From Pseudomonadota bacterium (GTDB lineage: Bacteria; Pseudomonadota; Alphaproteobacteria; Rhizobiales; Xanthobacteraceae), in NCBI GenBank assembly GCA_023388935.1, contig JAEWFG010000185.1, positions 1 to 64,000 on the forward strand: a DNA stretch of 64,000 nucleotides, written 5' to 3'. The first letter of the stretch is position 1, and the number at the start of each line of letters is the position of its first letter. The notes beneath the pieces are model-generated. The model did no database searches. It was not told where the DNA came from and saw nothing but the letters and a program-made list of their open reading frames with translations. Positions 32,928 through 41,934 of this stretch are shown here, one piece after another. The position numbers were made by a program, and so were the translations under genes.

Positions 32928-34678
32928 GGCCATCCTTCGGGGCGAGGCCGACGAAGGACGGCGTGTCGTTCCGGCTGTGGGCACCCGCTGCCCGCCGTGT
33001 CGATCTCATGCTCGACAGAAGGCACGCGATGCAGCGCCGGCAGGATGGCTGGTATGTGGCTGACATGTCCGGCCTGCCCGTCGGCAGTTTTTACAAGTTC
33101 AGGATCGACGACGAGATCAACGTGCCCGATCCGGCGTCGGCCTTCCAGCCAGAGGACGTGTTCGGCCCGAGCGAGGTGATCGATCACGACGCCTTCGCAT
33201 GGCGCGCGCGCGATTGGCGCGGCCGTCCCTGGGAAGAGACGGTGCTGATCGAGACCCATGTCGGCACCTTCACCGCGGAAGGCACCTACCGCGCCATGAT
33301 CGACAGACTCGATCATCTCGTCACCACCGGCATCACCGCGCTGGAATTGATGCCGCTTGCCGATTTCGCCGGCCGCCGCGGCTGGGGCTATGATGGCGTG
33401 CTCTGGTACGCGCCCGACAGCGCCTATGGCCGGCCCGAGGATCTGAAAACGCTGATCGACGAGGCACATCTGCGCGGGCTGATGGTGTTCCTCGACGTCG
33501 TCTACAATCATTTCGGCCCGGAGGGGAACTACCTCGGCCGCTACGCGCCGCTTTTCTTCACCGACGCGCACACGCCCTGGGGCAGCGCGATCGACTATCG
33601 CGTGCCACAGGTGCGAGCGTTTGCAGTCGAAAACGCGCTGTCCTGGCTGACCGACTATCGCTTCGACGGCCTCAGACTGGACGCTGCCAACCACATTATG
33701 GCGATCCCCGGCGAGCAGTCGATGTTGCAGGATCTCAGCGTCGCCGCCGGTGAACTCGCCAAGGCGACGGGGCGACACATCCATCTCGTGCTGGAGAACG
33801 GTGACAATCGCGCGAGCCTGCTCGATGCCGCGCAGGAGCCGCCGAACGGAAAATACCGCGGGCAGTGGAACGACGACTACCACCACGCCTGGCATGTGAT
33901 GCTGACCGGCGAGCACGCTGGCTATTACGCGGACTACCAGACGCCGCGGCTCGACCTTGCGCGCGCGCTGGCCTCCGGCTTCGTTTATCAGGGCGAGATC
34001 TCGGAATTCTGGGGCAAGAAGCCGCGCGGCGAGCCAAGCGGCGAGTTGCCGCCGGCCACCTTCGTCAATTTCCTGCAGAACCACGACCAGATCGGCAACC
34101 GTCCACTGGGCGACCGTCTCGAGAGCCTGGCATCGCGGCAGCAGATCCAAGCTGCGCTCGCGGTGACCTTGCTGGCGCCGATGGTGCCGATGCTGTTTCA
34201 GGGCGAGGAATGGGGCTCGACAATGCCCTTCCCGTTCTTCTGCGACTTCCAGGACGGGCTCGTGGACGCCGTGCGCAAGGGTCGCAGGCAGGAATATGCC
34301 TGGGCCTACGAAAAATACGGCGACGAGGTGCCCGACCCGCTCGATGCTGCGACGCTGCAATCGGCCGTGCTCGACTGGGCCGGCCGCACGCCCGAACAGG
34401 AAACACGGCTCGCGCTGGTGCGAGAGCTGCTCGCGCTCCGCCACAGGGAGATCATGCCACGGCTGAAGAAGGCGACCTTCGGCGATGCCGAGGCGGCCGA
34501 TAACGGCCTGCTCACCGCACATTGGCGCATGGGCGACGGCGCGATGCTGCGCCTGATCGCCAATCTCTCGGATAGAGACGTGGCGCATTCCAGTAACGAT
34601 GCGGGCACGCCGATCTGGGGCGGCGAGACCGGCGCGCGGCTTCCGCCCTGGTCAGTGGTCTGGCGCCTCGGAGGTTAG
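32924..34678 (+). CDS. treZ: Malto-oligosyltrehalose trehalohydrolase
   Basis: The 584-aa GH13 enzyme releases trehalose from the chain ends made by TreY. It starts with a CBM48-like FRLWAPAARRVDLML and has FDGLRLDAANHI, HLVLENGDN and FLQNHDQIGNR, the three catalytic regions, all complete. It overlaps glgX by four bases and treY begins one base after its stop, so the pair act together as usual. Confidence 0.95.
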   Translation: MRPSFGARPTKDGVSFRLWAPAARRVDLMLDRRHAMQRRQDGWYVADMSGLPVGSFYKFRIDDEINVPDPASAFQPEDVFGPSEVIDHDAFAWRARDWRGRPWEETVLIETHVGTFTAEGTYRAMIDRLDHLVTTGITALELMPLADFAGRRGWGYDGVLWYAPDSAYGRPEDLKTLIDEAHLRGLMVFLDVVYNHFGPEGNYLGRYAPLFFTDAHTPWGSAIDYRVPQVRAFAVENALSWLTDYRFDGLRLDAANHIMAIPGEQSMLQDLSVAAGELAKATGRHIHLVLENGDNRASLLDAAQEPPNGKYRGQWNDDYHHAWHVMLTGEHAGYYADYQTPRLDLARALASGFVYQGEISEFWGKKPRGEPSGELPPATFVNFLQNHDQIGNRPLGDRLESLASRQQIQAALAVTLLAPMVPMLFQGEEWGSTMPFPFFCDFQDGLVDAVRKGRRQEYAWAYEKYGDEVPDPLDAATLQSAVLDWAGRTPEQETRLALVRELLALRHREIMPRLKKATFGDAEAADNGLLTAHWRMGDGAMLRLIANLSDRDVAHSSNDAGTPIWGGETGARLPPWSVVWRLGG

Positions 34679-34679
34679 C

Positions 34680-37463
34680 ATGCCTCCGGCCGTTCCTCTC
34701 GCGACCTACCGGCTTCAGCTCACCGCGGATTTCGACTTCGACAAGGCTGCCGCGGTCGTGCCTTACCTCAAGACGCTGGGGATCACGCATCTCTACACCT
34801 CGCCGGTGATGAAGGCCCGGAAAGGCTCGACCCACGGCTACGACACCGTTGATCACAGCCAGTTCAATCCGGAGCTTGGCGGCGAGGCCGGCTTCGCGCG
34901 GCTCAGCGAGGCGCTCAAGCAGCACGATCTCGGCCTCATCATCGATTTCGTGCCGAACCATGTCGGCGTGCATTTTGCCGACAATCCCTGGTGGCTGAAC
35001 GTTCTCGAATGGGGCCAGGCCTCGCCGCATGCGATCTCCTTCGACATCGACTGGGACCAGTTGGCCTATCGCGCGCGCGGCGGCGTGCTGCTGCCGATCC
35101 TCGGCTCGCCCTATGGCGAGGCGCTGGAGCGCGGCGAGATCGAGCTGCGCTACGATCCCGAGGAAGGCAGTCTGTCCGCCTGGTATTTCGAGCATCGCCT
35201 GCCGATCGCGCCGGAGCGCTATGGCGAAGTGCTGCGCATGATCGTGAAAGAGGCGGATGCCGCCGAGACGGCGGTCGGTAAGCGGTTGCTTTCGCTCGCT
35301 GCCCGCTACCCAGGCCTGCGCCGTCCCAATCACAAGGAAGCTCCAGCCTTCAAGGCTGAGCTCAGGGAGATCGCGGGTGCCGCCGACGTCATCGGTCGCG
35401 GCCTTGCCGCCTATCGCGCGGCGAGGGATCGTCCCGCGCAAACGCTGGCGCTGCACCATCTACTCGAACGCCAGCACTACAAGCTCGGCCATTGGCGACT
35501 CGCATCCAGCGACATCAACTATCGCCGCTTCTTCGACGTCAACGGGCTCGCAGGCCTGCGTGTCGAGGATCCCGGCACGTTCGCCGCCACCCACCGGCTG
35601 GTGAAGCAGCTCGTTGCCGATGGAAAATTGCAGGGCATCCGCCTCGATCACATCGACGGCCTGCGCGATCCCGCGCAATATTGCCAGCGGCTGCGCCGGC
35701 TGGTGCGCGACGCGCAGGGCAACACAAAGCCGTTCTATACGGTCATCGAGAAGATCCTGTGCGAGCACGAGCGCCTGCCGCGTTTCGCCGACGTTCAGGG
35801 CACCACCGGCTATGAGTGGATGAACGCGATCACCCAGGTTCTCGTCGACGCCAAGGGACTGGAAGCGCTGGACGAGACCTGGCGGCAAATCAGCAATCGC
35901 GCACCGCGGCTCGCACCTTACGTCAAGGACGCCAAGCGGCGCGTGCTGGAGACGCTGCTCACCAGCGAGTTCACCGTGCTCACGCGCCTGCTCGCACGTA
36001 TCGCCAACGGCCATTACTCGACCCGCGACTTTTCCGCCGACAGCCTGCGGCAGGCGCTCGAATTGTACGTCCTGCACTTCCCGGTCTATCGCACTTACCT
36101 GACGCATAGCGGTCCGACCGCGCTCGATCGCAAGCTGATCGACGACACCATCGAACGCGCCCGCGCAGAGTGGTTCGCGGCGGACGACGGCATTTTCGAC
36201 TTCCTGCGCGATGCGCTGACCATGGACCTGCTCAAGCCCGGCCGCCCGCCGCACAGTGCTCCGCGCGTGCGCCGCTTCGCGCTGAAGGTGCAGCAGTTCA
36301 CCGGACCGCTGATGGCGAAATCGCTGGAGGACACAGCCTTCTACCAGTACCACCGGCTGCTGGCGCTGAACGAGGTCGGCGGCGATCCCGCGAGCAACGG
36401 CCTCACGATTCCTGCCTTCCACGAAACCATGCGCGCCCGCGCCAGAGAGCGGCCGCAAGGGATGACGGCGACCGCCACCCACGACACCAAGCGCGGCGAG
36501 GACGCCCGCGCCCGGATCGCAGTTCTCAGCGAGATTGCAGGCGAATGGACCGGCGCGGTGGCGCGTTGGAAGGTCCTGAACGCACCGCATCTTGCGCTCC
36601 GCGGCAATTTTCGCGCGCCGTCGGCGACGTTCGAATACATGCTCTACCAGACCCTGCTCGGCGCGTGGCCGCTTGGGGGAACGGATGCAGATTTCGTCGA
36701 ACGCATCCAGGCCTATGCTCTGAAAGCCGCGCGCGAGGGCAAGGAGGAGACGAGCTGGCTCAATCCGCATGAGATCTATGAGAGCGGCGTAAAGAGCTTC
36801 ATCGAGAAGATTCTCGATCCCGCGCTATCCGGCGAATTCCTGGAGACGCTGCAAACCATGGCGCGCCGCGTCGCGCTGCTAGGCGCGCTGAACTCGCTGA
36901 GCCAGCTCACGCTCAAGGCGACGCTCCCCGGCGTTCCCGACTTCTACCAGGGCACCGAGTACTGGGATCTGTCGCTGGTCGACCCCGACAACCGCCGCCC
37001 GGTGGATTTTGCCGCGCGGCAGGCGGCGCTGCGCTCGCTCGACAATCCGGAATGGCGCAGCCTGACCAAGACCTGGCCGGATGGGCAGCTCAAGCTGGCC
37101 TGGACGCGACATCTCCTCAAGCTGCGCAATGAACTCAGCGAAGTTTTCGCGCAGGGCGATTATCAGCCGCTTGAGGTGCGCGGCGCGCACGCCGACCATG
37201 TCATCGCGTTCGTCCGCCGCCGCGGCCGCGCCGCAGCGATTGTCGTGGCCGGGCGCCAGTTCGCGCCCTTCACGCAGGCGGGCCGCGAATGGCCCATGCT
37301 CGAAGGATTTGACGCAACCGTCGACATCACCGGCTACACTGCGTCAGGTCTTGCCGGCAACGAGCTGCCGCTCGCCCAGGCTTTCCGCGATTTTCCCGCT
37401 GCCGTCATCGAGGCCCGCGCAGCGAGCGCCGTCAGGCCTGCGCGACAGCGCGTCCGCGCCTGA
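34680..37463 (+). CDS. treY: Malto-oligosyltrehalose synthase
   Basis: The ATG at 34680 follows GGAGG by five bases and gives 927 aa beginning MPPAVPLATYRLQL, the typical TreY start; the open frame upstream only overlaps treZ. The enzyme turns the reducing end of maltodextrins into a trehalosyl unit. Markers are KGSTHGYDTVDHSQFNPELG, GIRLDHIDGLRDP, YTVIEKILCEHERLP and TATHDTKRGEDARAR. It is the last gene of the six-gene operon. Confidence 0.96.
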   Translation: MPPAVPLATYRLQLTADFDFDKAAAVVPYLKTLGITHLYTSPVMKARKGSTHGYDTVDHSQFNPELGGEAGFARLSEALKQHDLGLIIDFVPNHVGVHFADNPWWLNVLEWGQASPHAISFDIDWDQLAYRARGGVLLPILGSPYGEALERGEIELRYDPEEGSLSAWYFEHRLPIAPERYGEVLRMIVKEADAAETAVGKRLLSLAARYPGLRRPNHKEAPAFKAELREIAGAADVIGRGLAAYRAARDRPAQTLALHHLLERQHYKLGHWRLASSDINYRRFFDVNGLAGLRVEDPGTFAATHRLVKQLVADGKLQGIRLDHIDGLRDPAQYCQRLRRLVRDAQGNTKPFYTVIEKILCEHERLPRFADVQGTTGYEWMNAITQVLVDAKGLEALDETWRQISNRAPRLAPYVKDAKRRVLETLLTSEFTVLTRLLARIANGHYSTRDFSADSLRQALELYVLHFPVYRTYLTHSGPTALDRKLIDDTIERARAEWFAADDGIFDFLRDALTMDLLKPGRPPHSAPRVRRFALKVQQFTGPLMAKSLEDTAFYQYHRLLALNEVGGDPASNGLTIPAFHETMRARARERPQGMTATATHDTKRGEDARARIAVLSEIAGEWTGAVARWKVLNAPHLALRGNFRAPSATFEYMLYQTLLGAWPLGGTDADFVERIQAYALKAAREGKEETSWLNPHEIYESGVKSFIEKILDPALSGEFLETLQTMARRVALLGALNSLSQLTLKATLPGVPDFYQGTEYWDLSLVDPDNRRPVDFAARQAALRSLDNPEWRSLTKTWPDGQLKLAWTRHLLKLRNELSEVFAQGDYQPLEVRGAHADHVIAFVRRRGRAAAIVVAGRQFAPFTQAGREWPMLEGFDATVDITGYTASGLAGNELPLAQAFRDFPAAVIEARAASAVRPARQRVRA

Positions 37464-37466
37464 CGC

Positions 37467-37784
37467 CTACTTCCCTTCGTCCTTGGTCAACAGCAGCTGC
37501 CCGCGCTTGCGGATCGTGGCCTGCGCCATCTCGGCGAAGCGCTGCAACAGCCACGGCAACATCACCTCAACGCGAACATGGTCGTCAGCAACATCGACCT
37601 GTCCGCTCGCGATCTGCCCGAGCGCACGGATGCGAAAGTTCATGCTGTCGCCGCTCCAGTGCTCCTCCTCGACCTGCATCACGGGAATGCTGGCCGCGGC
37701 CCGGCCGAGCCCGGTCTTGAGCCGGCGCGCCGCCTCCTCGCGGCCGAGACGATGCGGAATGGAAACAACAAGCGGTGCTGACAT
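37467..37784 (-). CDS. Polyhydroxyalkanoic acid system family protein
   Basis: Starting at MSAPLVVSIPHRLGREEA gives 105 aa; the frame extends to 37835 without family-like sequence. The order IPHRLGREEAARRLKTGL, then VEEEHWSGDSMNFRIRALGQIASGQVDV and VEVMLPWLLQRFAE matches the small PHA-granule-associated family, which is SRPBCC-like and of uncertain role. It converges with treY three bases away and diverges from the DUF3309 gene. Confidence 0.8.
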   Translation of the reverse strand: MSAPLVVSIPHRLGREEAARRLKTGLGRAAASIPVMQVEEEHWSGDSMNFRIRALGQIASGQVDVADDHVRVEVMLPWLLQRFAEMAQATIRKRGQLLLTKDEGK

Positions 37785-37880
37785 GGCGGTGCCCCGTCGG
37801 GAATTGATCGTCACATAGTCATGCCGGCCGGACACGTAAAGGTTCCATGCAACTTGGACCTGCGGCCGTGTTTCATCGTC

Positions 37881-37905
37881 GGAACTTTAAAACCTACGGC
37901 AAGTT
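37881..37905 (+). promoter_or_regulatory. Candidate EcfG-type promoter for the DUF3309 gene
   Basis: GGAAC (37881-37885) is followed after 16 bases by AGTT (37902-37905). One base differs from CGTT. Transcription would begin about 54 bases before the ATG at 37966. Confidence 0.4.
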
Positions 37906-37965
37906 GCCCTCCGCATATCGGACAAATGCAACGACCCTTTCAACGAAGGGCTGGAGGAGATTCGC

Positions 37966-38130
37966 ATGTCTATCGGTACGATCATTCTGATCATTTTGAT
38001 CATCGCTCTGCTCGGCGGCTTCAGCGGCATCGGCGGCGGTCCGTTCTACGGCACCGGCTATTATGGCGGCGGCGGCCTCGGGCTCGTCATCATCATCCTG
38101 CTGATCTTGCTACTGATGGGACGAATCTAG
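37966..38130 (+). CDS. DUF3309 family membrane peptide
   Basis: The 54-aa peptide follows GGAGGA by eight bases. It consists of a hydrophobic helix (IILIILIIALLGG), a glycine/tyrosine-rich loop (GGGPFYGTGYYGGGG) and a second helix (VIIILLILLLMG). This is the DUF3309 layout. The family is small, widespread in alphaproteobacteria and of unknown role; a stress link is inferred from its promoter. Confidence 0.85.
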   Translation: MSIGTIILIILIIALLGGFSGIGGGPFYGTGYYGGGGLGLVIIILLILLLMGRI

Positions 38131-38145
38131 TCACGGCGGGGATCG

Positions 38146-38235
38146 CGTAGGGTGGGCAAAAGCGGAACGCGCCGTGCCCACCTCTTCGCTCCGAGAGCAC
38201 GCTGGTGGGCACGCTGTCGCTTTGCCCACCCTACG
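38146..38235. repeat. Palindromic repeat between the DUF3309 gene and ligD
   Basis: The ends CGTAGGGTGGGCAAAAGCG (38146-38164) and CGCTTTGCCCACCCTACG (38218-38235) are inverted copies that differ by one A in the run. A related repeat begins GTAGGATGGGT at 41145. It separates two converging genes and could serve as a two-way terminator. Confidence 0.75.
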
Positions 38236-38276
38236 AATACAGCGCTTCGTCGCACCGATAAAACTGGACGACGAAC

Positions 38277-40946
38277 CTACTTCACCCTCCCCGCAAGCTT
38301 CTTCATCGCGGCCCTGATCGACGCGGCCGCATCGTCATATCCCTCCCACGCCTTCGAACGCGCCAGCAGGCCCGGCACGGTCCGCACCGTGTATCGTTTC
38401 GGATCGAGATCGCCCTTCACCTGCGCCCATGTGACAGGCATCGACACGGTTGCGCCATCGCGCGCGCGCGGCGACAGTGGAGAGACCGCGGTCGACAGGC
38501 GATCGTTGCGCAGATAGTCCAGGAAAATCTTTCCGTCGCGCAGCTTCTTCGACATGTTGAGCAGATAGCGCTCGGGATCGTCGTCGGCCATCCACTGGCA
38601 GACGCCTTGCGCGAATGCCTTGGCCTCTTTCCAGCTCACCTTGTCGCGCGCGCCGTAGAGCAGCGGCACCACGACATGCAGGCCCTTGCCGCCTGTGGTC
38701 TTGCAGAAGCTTTCCATGCCGACATCGGCAAGGCGCTGACGCATCTCCTTCGCGGCGTCCACGACATCGGCAAACCTGACGTCCGGCGCCGGGTCGAGAT
38801 CGAACACCAGCCGGCCCGGCGTGTCATAAGCGTCTGGAGCACAATTCCAGGGATGCAGCTCGACACCGCCGATCTGCGCGACCGCGGCAAGCCCCTCGAC
38901 GCGGTCGATCTGCAAATATGGCTGGCGATCGCCGGAGACTTTGGCGAGTTCGAGCAGGCTCGAGGTGCCCCGCATCGCGTGGCGCTGGAAGAACTTCTCG
39001 CCGCCGATGCCGTCTGGTGCACGCACGATCGAGCACGGGCGCCCTTTCAGGTGCTCGATCATCCATGGGCCGACCGCCTCGAAATAGCGCGCGAGATCGA
39101 GCTTGGTGACGCCCTCGCCGTCACCGCCATCCGGCCACAGCTCCTTGTCCGGCTTCGAGATGACGACACCCATCACCTCGGCAGTGCCGGCGTCCTTCGA
39201 TCGCTTGGCTGCCTTCGGCACAGCGCGCCTCCTGACCGAGGGCTCAGCGAGTTCAGTATCTGCGGGCGCCTCCGCCTCGACCTCCTCGGCCGGCTTGTCC
39301 TGCCGCAGGCCCTTGAATGCGGCCTGACGGATATTGCCGTCGGCGGTGAAGCCGGCGAATTCGATCTCCGCGACGAGTTCCGGCTTCAGCCAGTGCACGT
39401 CCCGCGTCTTCTTCGGCGCATCCTTGCCGCCGAAAGGACTTTCCTTGGCCTCCATGGCCTTCAGAGACGGCATGATGCGCTTGACCTTGTCCGCGCCGAA
39501 GCCGGTGCCGACGATGCCGACATAGGCCAGATGATCGCCGCGATAGACGCCGGCCATCAGCGAGCGGAATTTGCCGTTGGTGGTCTTGTAACCACCGATC
39601 ACGACCTCATGGCCGGCCCGGCATTTTGCCTTGGTCCAGCTCTCGGTACGGCCGGAGCGATAGGGCGCATCCAGCTTCTTCGACACCACGCCCTCGAGCT
39701 CGAGCTTGCAGGCCGATTGCAGCACCGCATCTCCGCCGCTCACAAAATGCTCGACATAGCGGATCTGGCTCAACTTACGTTTGCGGGCCTCGAGCAATTC
39801 CTTGAGATGCGCCTTGCGTTCGCCGAGCGGTAGCCGGCGATAATCGAGGCCGTCGGCGAACAGCAGGTCGAACGCGAAGAAGATCAGCTCCTCGGTCTCG
39901 CCGTCCGACAGCGCGGCCTGGAGCGACGAGAAGTTCGGCGCGCCGTTGTGGTCGAGCGCAACGATCTCTCCGTCGATCATCACGTCCGGCAGCGCACCGG
40001 CTTCCTTGGCTATCGCTGCGAACTTGTCGGTCCAGTCGAGCCCCTTCCGCGTCTTCAGCGTCGCCTTGCCGTCCTCGACGCGAAGCTGCACGCGGTAGCC
40101 GTCGAACTTGATCTCGTGGCACCAGCCTTCACCGGCCGGCGGGCGCTCGACCGAGGTACAGAGCTGCGGCGCCACGAAGTCCGGCGTCTCCGTAACCTTC
40201 TTGGCGTTGGTCGCGGTCGTGGCTTTCTTCTTCGCCGGCTTGCCGACCTTCAACGCCGTGCGAGGCGCCGGCTTGACGGTACGTCCCTTCGTTTCCTCAG
40301 CGCGGTTGGACTGCCAGACCGCATCGGCCTTGCCCTTGGCACCCTTCGCCAGCATGAACGGTTTCGGCGCACGTCCCTTGCCGTCGGCGATCTCAGCCAT
40401 CGCGCGGCCGGACGCCACCGACTTGTCCTCACTGAGAATGTCCTCGCCCTCGCTGGCATATTCGTCGCGATGCTTGATCAGCAGCCAGTTGGTGCGCTTG
40501 CCGCCGGTGCGGTCGTGCCGCATGCGCACCAGCACCCAGCTTCCATGCAGCTTCTCGCCGTGGAGCGTGAATTTGAGATCGCCCTTCCTGAAGCCGGATT
40601 CGGGATCATCGGAGTCCCAGGTGCCGCGGTCCCACAGCATCACGGTGCCGCCGCCATACTGCCCATCCGGAATCGTGCCTTCGAAATCGCCATAGTCGAG
40701 CGGATGGTCCTCGACCTCGACGGCCAGGCGCTTGTCGCGTGGATCGAGCGAGGGCCCCTTCGTCACCGCCCAGGACTTGAAGACTCCGTCGAATTCGAGC
40801 CGGAAATCATAATGTAGCCGCGTCGCATCATGCTTCTGAATGACGAAGCGCCGCTGCTTCGACGGCGCGACCGCAGCCTCGCCGGAGGGCTCCGGCGTCT
40901 TCTCGAAATCCCGCTTCTGCCGGTAGGTAGAGAGTTTTCGCAGCAC
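38277..40946 (-). CDS. ligD: Multidomain DNA ligase D
   Basis: The 889-aa protein carries all three LigD modules in the order phosphoesterase, ligase, polymerase. Residues 30-165 hold the 3'-phosphoesterase (QKHDATRLHYDFRLE with H39, H45 and D47). A lysine-rich linker follows, then the ATP-dependent ligase with adenylated K280 (EIKFDGYR). The C-terminal 280 residues are a primase-like polymerase with VFDLDPAPDV and FCKTTGGKGLHVVVPL. LigD joins double-strand breaks with the protein Ku, whose gene is not in the window. Confidence 0.96.
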   Translation of the reverse strand: MLRKLSTYRQKRDFEKTPEPSGEAAVAPSKQRRFVIQKHDATRLHYDFRLEFDGVFKSWAVTKGPSLDPRDKRLAVEVEDHPLDYGDFEGTIPDGQYGGGTVMLWDRGTWDSDDPESGFRKGDLKFTLHGEKLHGSWVLVRMRHDRTGGKRTNWLLIKHRDEYASEGEDILSEDKSVASGRAMAEIADGKGRAPKPFMLAKGAKGKADAVWQSNRAEETKGRTVKPAPRTALKVGKPAKKKATTATNAKKVTETPDFVAPQLCTSVERPPAGEGWCHEIKFDGYRVQLRVEDGKATLKTRKGLDWTDKFAAIAKEAGALPDVMIDGEIVALDHNGAPNFSSLQAALSDGETEELIFFAFDLLFADGLDYRRLPLGERKAHLKELLEARKRKLSQIRYVEHFVSGGDAVLQSACKLELEGVVSKKLDAPYRSGRTESWTKAKCRAGHEVVIGGYKTTNGKFRSLMAGVYRGDHLAYVGIVGTGFGADKVKRIMPSLKAMEAKESPFGGKDAPKKTRDVHWLKPELVAEIEFAGFTADGNIRQAAFKGLRQDKPAEEVEAEAPADTELAEPSVRRRAVPKAAKRSKDAGTAEVMGVVISKPDKELWPDGGDGEGVTKLDLARYFEAVGPWMIEHLKGRPCSIVRAPDGIGGEKFFQRHAMRGTSSLLELAKVSGDRQPYLQIDRVEGLAAVAQIGGVELHPWNCAPDAYDTPGRLVFDLDPAPDVRFADVVDAAKEMRQRLADVGMESFCKTTGGKGLHVVVPLLYGARDKVSWKEAKAFAQGVCQWMADDDPERYLLNMSKKLRDGKIFLDYLRNDRLSTAVSPLSPRARDGATVSMPVTWAQVKGDLDPKRYTVRTVPGLLARSKAWEGYDDAAASIRAAMKKLAGRVK

Positions 40947-41048
40947 GACCGGTCCCGCTTTCTCTTTCGCTATTCGAGCCTATCACGGCAAAAGTCCCAC
41001 CCGGAACCAAAACCCGACGGGACGATTGAGGTTCCAAAACGCGTACTC

Positions 41049-41127
41049 CGTCATTGCGAGCGCAGCGAAGCAATCCAGAATCTATCCGCGGAAGGACGCG
41101 GATTGCTTCGCTGCGCTCGCAATGACG
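41049..41127. repeat. Palindromic repeat with perfect 28-bp arms
   Basis: The arm at 41049-41076 (starting CGTCATTGCGAG and ending AAGCAATCC) is the exact reverse complement of 41100-41127, with a 23-base centre. The same family recurs at 45320-45405 inside the kdp operon. Confidence 0.85.
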
Positions 41128-41144
41128 ACGTTGATGCGGTCGTC

Positions 41145-41231
41145 GTAGGATGGGTAGAGCGAAGCCAAACCCATCACGCGTCGTCGGGCGTAGAAGCATG
41201 ATGGGTTTCGCAAGGGCACGACCCATCCTAC
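41145..41231. repeat. Palindromic repeat, GTAGGATGGGT family
   Basis: GTAGGATGGGT (41145-41155) pairs exactly with ACCCATCCTAC (41221-41231), and the inner parts pair loosely. It begins 14 bases past the kdpE stop, so it may end transcription of the kdp operon. It resembles the repeat at 38146. Confidence 0.7.
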
Positions 41232-41244
41232 AGATCTGCAGGAA

Positions 41245-41934
41245 TCAATCCCCCGCCTTCAGCCGGTACCCGATTCCGGTCTCCGTTAGCACGTATTGCG
41301 GCCGCTCCGGATCGGCTTCGATCTTCTGGCGGAGCTGGCGGACATAGACGCGCAGATATTGTGCGTCGGTCAGCTCGTCCCAGAGCTCCTTGAGCAGGAA
41401 GCGATGGGTGAGCACCTTGCCGGCGTGCTGCACCAGCACGCGCAGGAGATCGTACTCCTTCGGCGACAATTTCACATCGCGCTCGCCGACCTTGACGATG
41501 CGGCGGACGAGATCGACGGAGAGATCGCCGGTACGAAACACCGGGCGTTCGCCCTGCACCTGGAGTTGGTGCCGCAACGCGGCGCGCAAGCGGGCCAGCA
41601 GCTCGTCCATGCCGAACGGCTTGGTCAGATAATCGTCGGCCCCAAGATCGAGCGCCTGCACCTTGCCGGCTTCGTCGCCCCGGCTCGACAGCACCACGAT
41701 CGGCACGCTTTCATTACGGGCGCGGATGGTGCGCAGCAGCTCGTGGCCCTGGATGTCGGGCAGGCCTAGATCGAGGATGATCAGCGCCGGCTCTTCCGTG
41801 AGCTTCTCCAGCGCGGTCTTGCCATTCGACGCTTCCAGGATCTCATAGCCCTGTGTGGTCAACCCCATCCGCAGCAATTTGCGGATCGGGGGCTCGTCGT
41901 CGATGACCAGAACCTTGATCGGGGCGGCGCTCAT
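41245..41934 (-). CDS. kdpE: KdpE response regulator
   Basis: The 229-aa OmpR-class regulator has a receiver domain with the acidic pair IDDEP, phosphorylation site D55 (IILDLGLPD) and the switch lysine, and a C-terminal winged helix (ELWDELTDAQYLRVYVRQLRQKIE). It should activate kdp transcription when potassium is scarce. It overlaps kdpD by four bases. It is the candidate reader of the 17-bp boxes at 49728-52411. Confidence 0.95.
   Translation of the reverse strand: MSAAPIKVLVIDDEPPIRKLLRMGLTTQGYEILEASNGKTALEKLTEEPALIILDLGLPDIQGHELLRTIRARNESVPIVVLSSRGDEAGKVQALDLGADDYLTKPFGMDELLARLRAALRHQLQVQGERPVFRTGDLSVDLVRRIVKVGERDVKLSPKEYDLLRVLVQHAGKVLTHRFLLKELWDELTDAQYLRVYVRQLRQKIEADPERPQYVLTETGIGYRLKAGD

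Larger units (their letters stand above)
40947..41244. other. Intergenic stretch between ligD and kdpE
   Basis: About 300 bases hold no gene. Two palindromic repeats fill most of it (41049-41127 and 41145-41231). It must also carry the ligD promoter, which I could not locate. Confidence 0.6.

Noticed and set aside
38146..41231. Palindromic repeats as insertion sequences or a CRISPR array
   Set aside because: They have no transposase, no regular spacer structure and too few copies; they fit small palindromic repeat families.
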